DNA of 6,450 nt, from NCBI GenBank assembly GCA_937889705.1, contig CALBYO010000012.1, positions 1 to 6,450 on the forward strand. Reading direction: 5' to 3'. Source of the DNA: an uncultured Bacillota bacterium. GTDB lineage: Bacteria; Bacillota; Clostridia; Christensenellales; UBA1242. Shown here one piece after another: positions 6,318 to 6,450 of the stretch (positions within the stretch are counted from its first letter, which is position 1; every line of letters begins with the position of its first letter). The position numbers and the translations under genes were made by a program. The notes below the pieces were generated by a model, which saw only the letters and a list, made by a program, of their open reading frames with translations, was not told where the DNA came from and did no database searches.

Positions 6318-6450
6318 ATTGAAGAAGAACAAAAAGAAGAAAAGAAAGAAGAAATAGAAGCAGAAAGCGAACAAACAAGTAAAATAGACATTAATGCAAT
6401 ACAAAATCAAACGTTGCGTGGTGATGTTGTTGAAAATCCAGGGGATAAGA
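6297..6450 (+). CDS. Lys/Glu-rich protein of unknown function, N-terminal part (3' end outside window)
   Basis: The frame opens at ATG 6297, one base after the MazG-like stop, and stays open to the window edge (51 codons visible). GGAAG at 6287-6291 is spaced five bases from the ATG, and a further GGGAG lies at 6281-6285. The first 28 or so residues are extremely charged (MEDKEDKIEEEQKEEKKEE and onward), probably a disordered or helical tail. They are followed by a more ordinary stretch, SKIDINAIQNQTLRGDVV, ending NPGDK at the edge. There is no signal peptide or membrane segment in the visible part, so it is probably cytoplasmic. I do not recognise the family; the functional domain should lie beyond the edge. 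Tight spacing puts it in the HAD/MazG-like operon. Confidence 0.68.
   Translation, partial: MEDKEDKIEEEQKEEKKEEIEAESEQTSKIDINAIQNQTLRGDVVENPGDK

Noticed and set aside
6124..6378. Minus-strand reading frame encoding a very hydrophobic, Leu/Phe-rich peptide
   Set aside because: It is the complement of the Lys/Glu-rich plus-strand coding sequence (GAA/AAA read backwards gives TTC/TTT) and overlaps the MazG-like gene.

Overview
The window comes from a low-GC bacterium. Every visible stop codon is TAA, strong purine-rich ribosome binding sites precede most genes, and terminators are hairpins followed by T runs. The gene content (a BspA-like repeat protein, an M1-type lipoprotein peptidase and a pyruvate phosphate dikinase close to the clostridial enzyme) suggests a gut-type Firmicute, Clostridia or a relative. 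That placement is inferred from protein style only; no taxonomic marker is present. TGG is the tryptophan codon and nothing suggests an altered genetic code.

Layout. Positions 1-882 (+) hold the 3' end of a gene for a BspA-like leucine-rich-repeat protein. It converges on a minus-strand gene (927-2471) for an M1-family zinc metallopeptidase with a lipoprotein signal; a bidirectional hairpin terminator at 902-928 serves both. A divergent intergenic region (2472-2638) carries a perfect palindrome next to the peptidase ribosome binding site and a good sigma-A-type promoter for ppdK. The ppdK locus (2639-5243) encodes an almost complete pyruvate, phosphate dikinase, but it is split into two reading frames at about 3146, where roughly 11 conserved codons are missing and the frame changes. 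A hairpin terminator (5250-5283) follows.

A compact plus-strand operon begins at a well-formed promoter (5332-5360). It holds a HAD-family hydrolase with an uncertain, apparently non-ATG start, a MazG-like nucleotide pyrophosphohydrolase overlapping it by 26 bases, and, one base after the MazG stop, a Lys/Glu-rich protein that runs off the right edge. The first two are both phosphohydrolase-type enzymes and may share a nucleotide or metabolite clean-up role, which is inference.

I see no clear mobile element, CRISPR array, tRNA or rRNA, and no convincing new multi-gene system. The points most worth checking are the broken ppdK and the start of the HAD gene.
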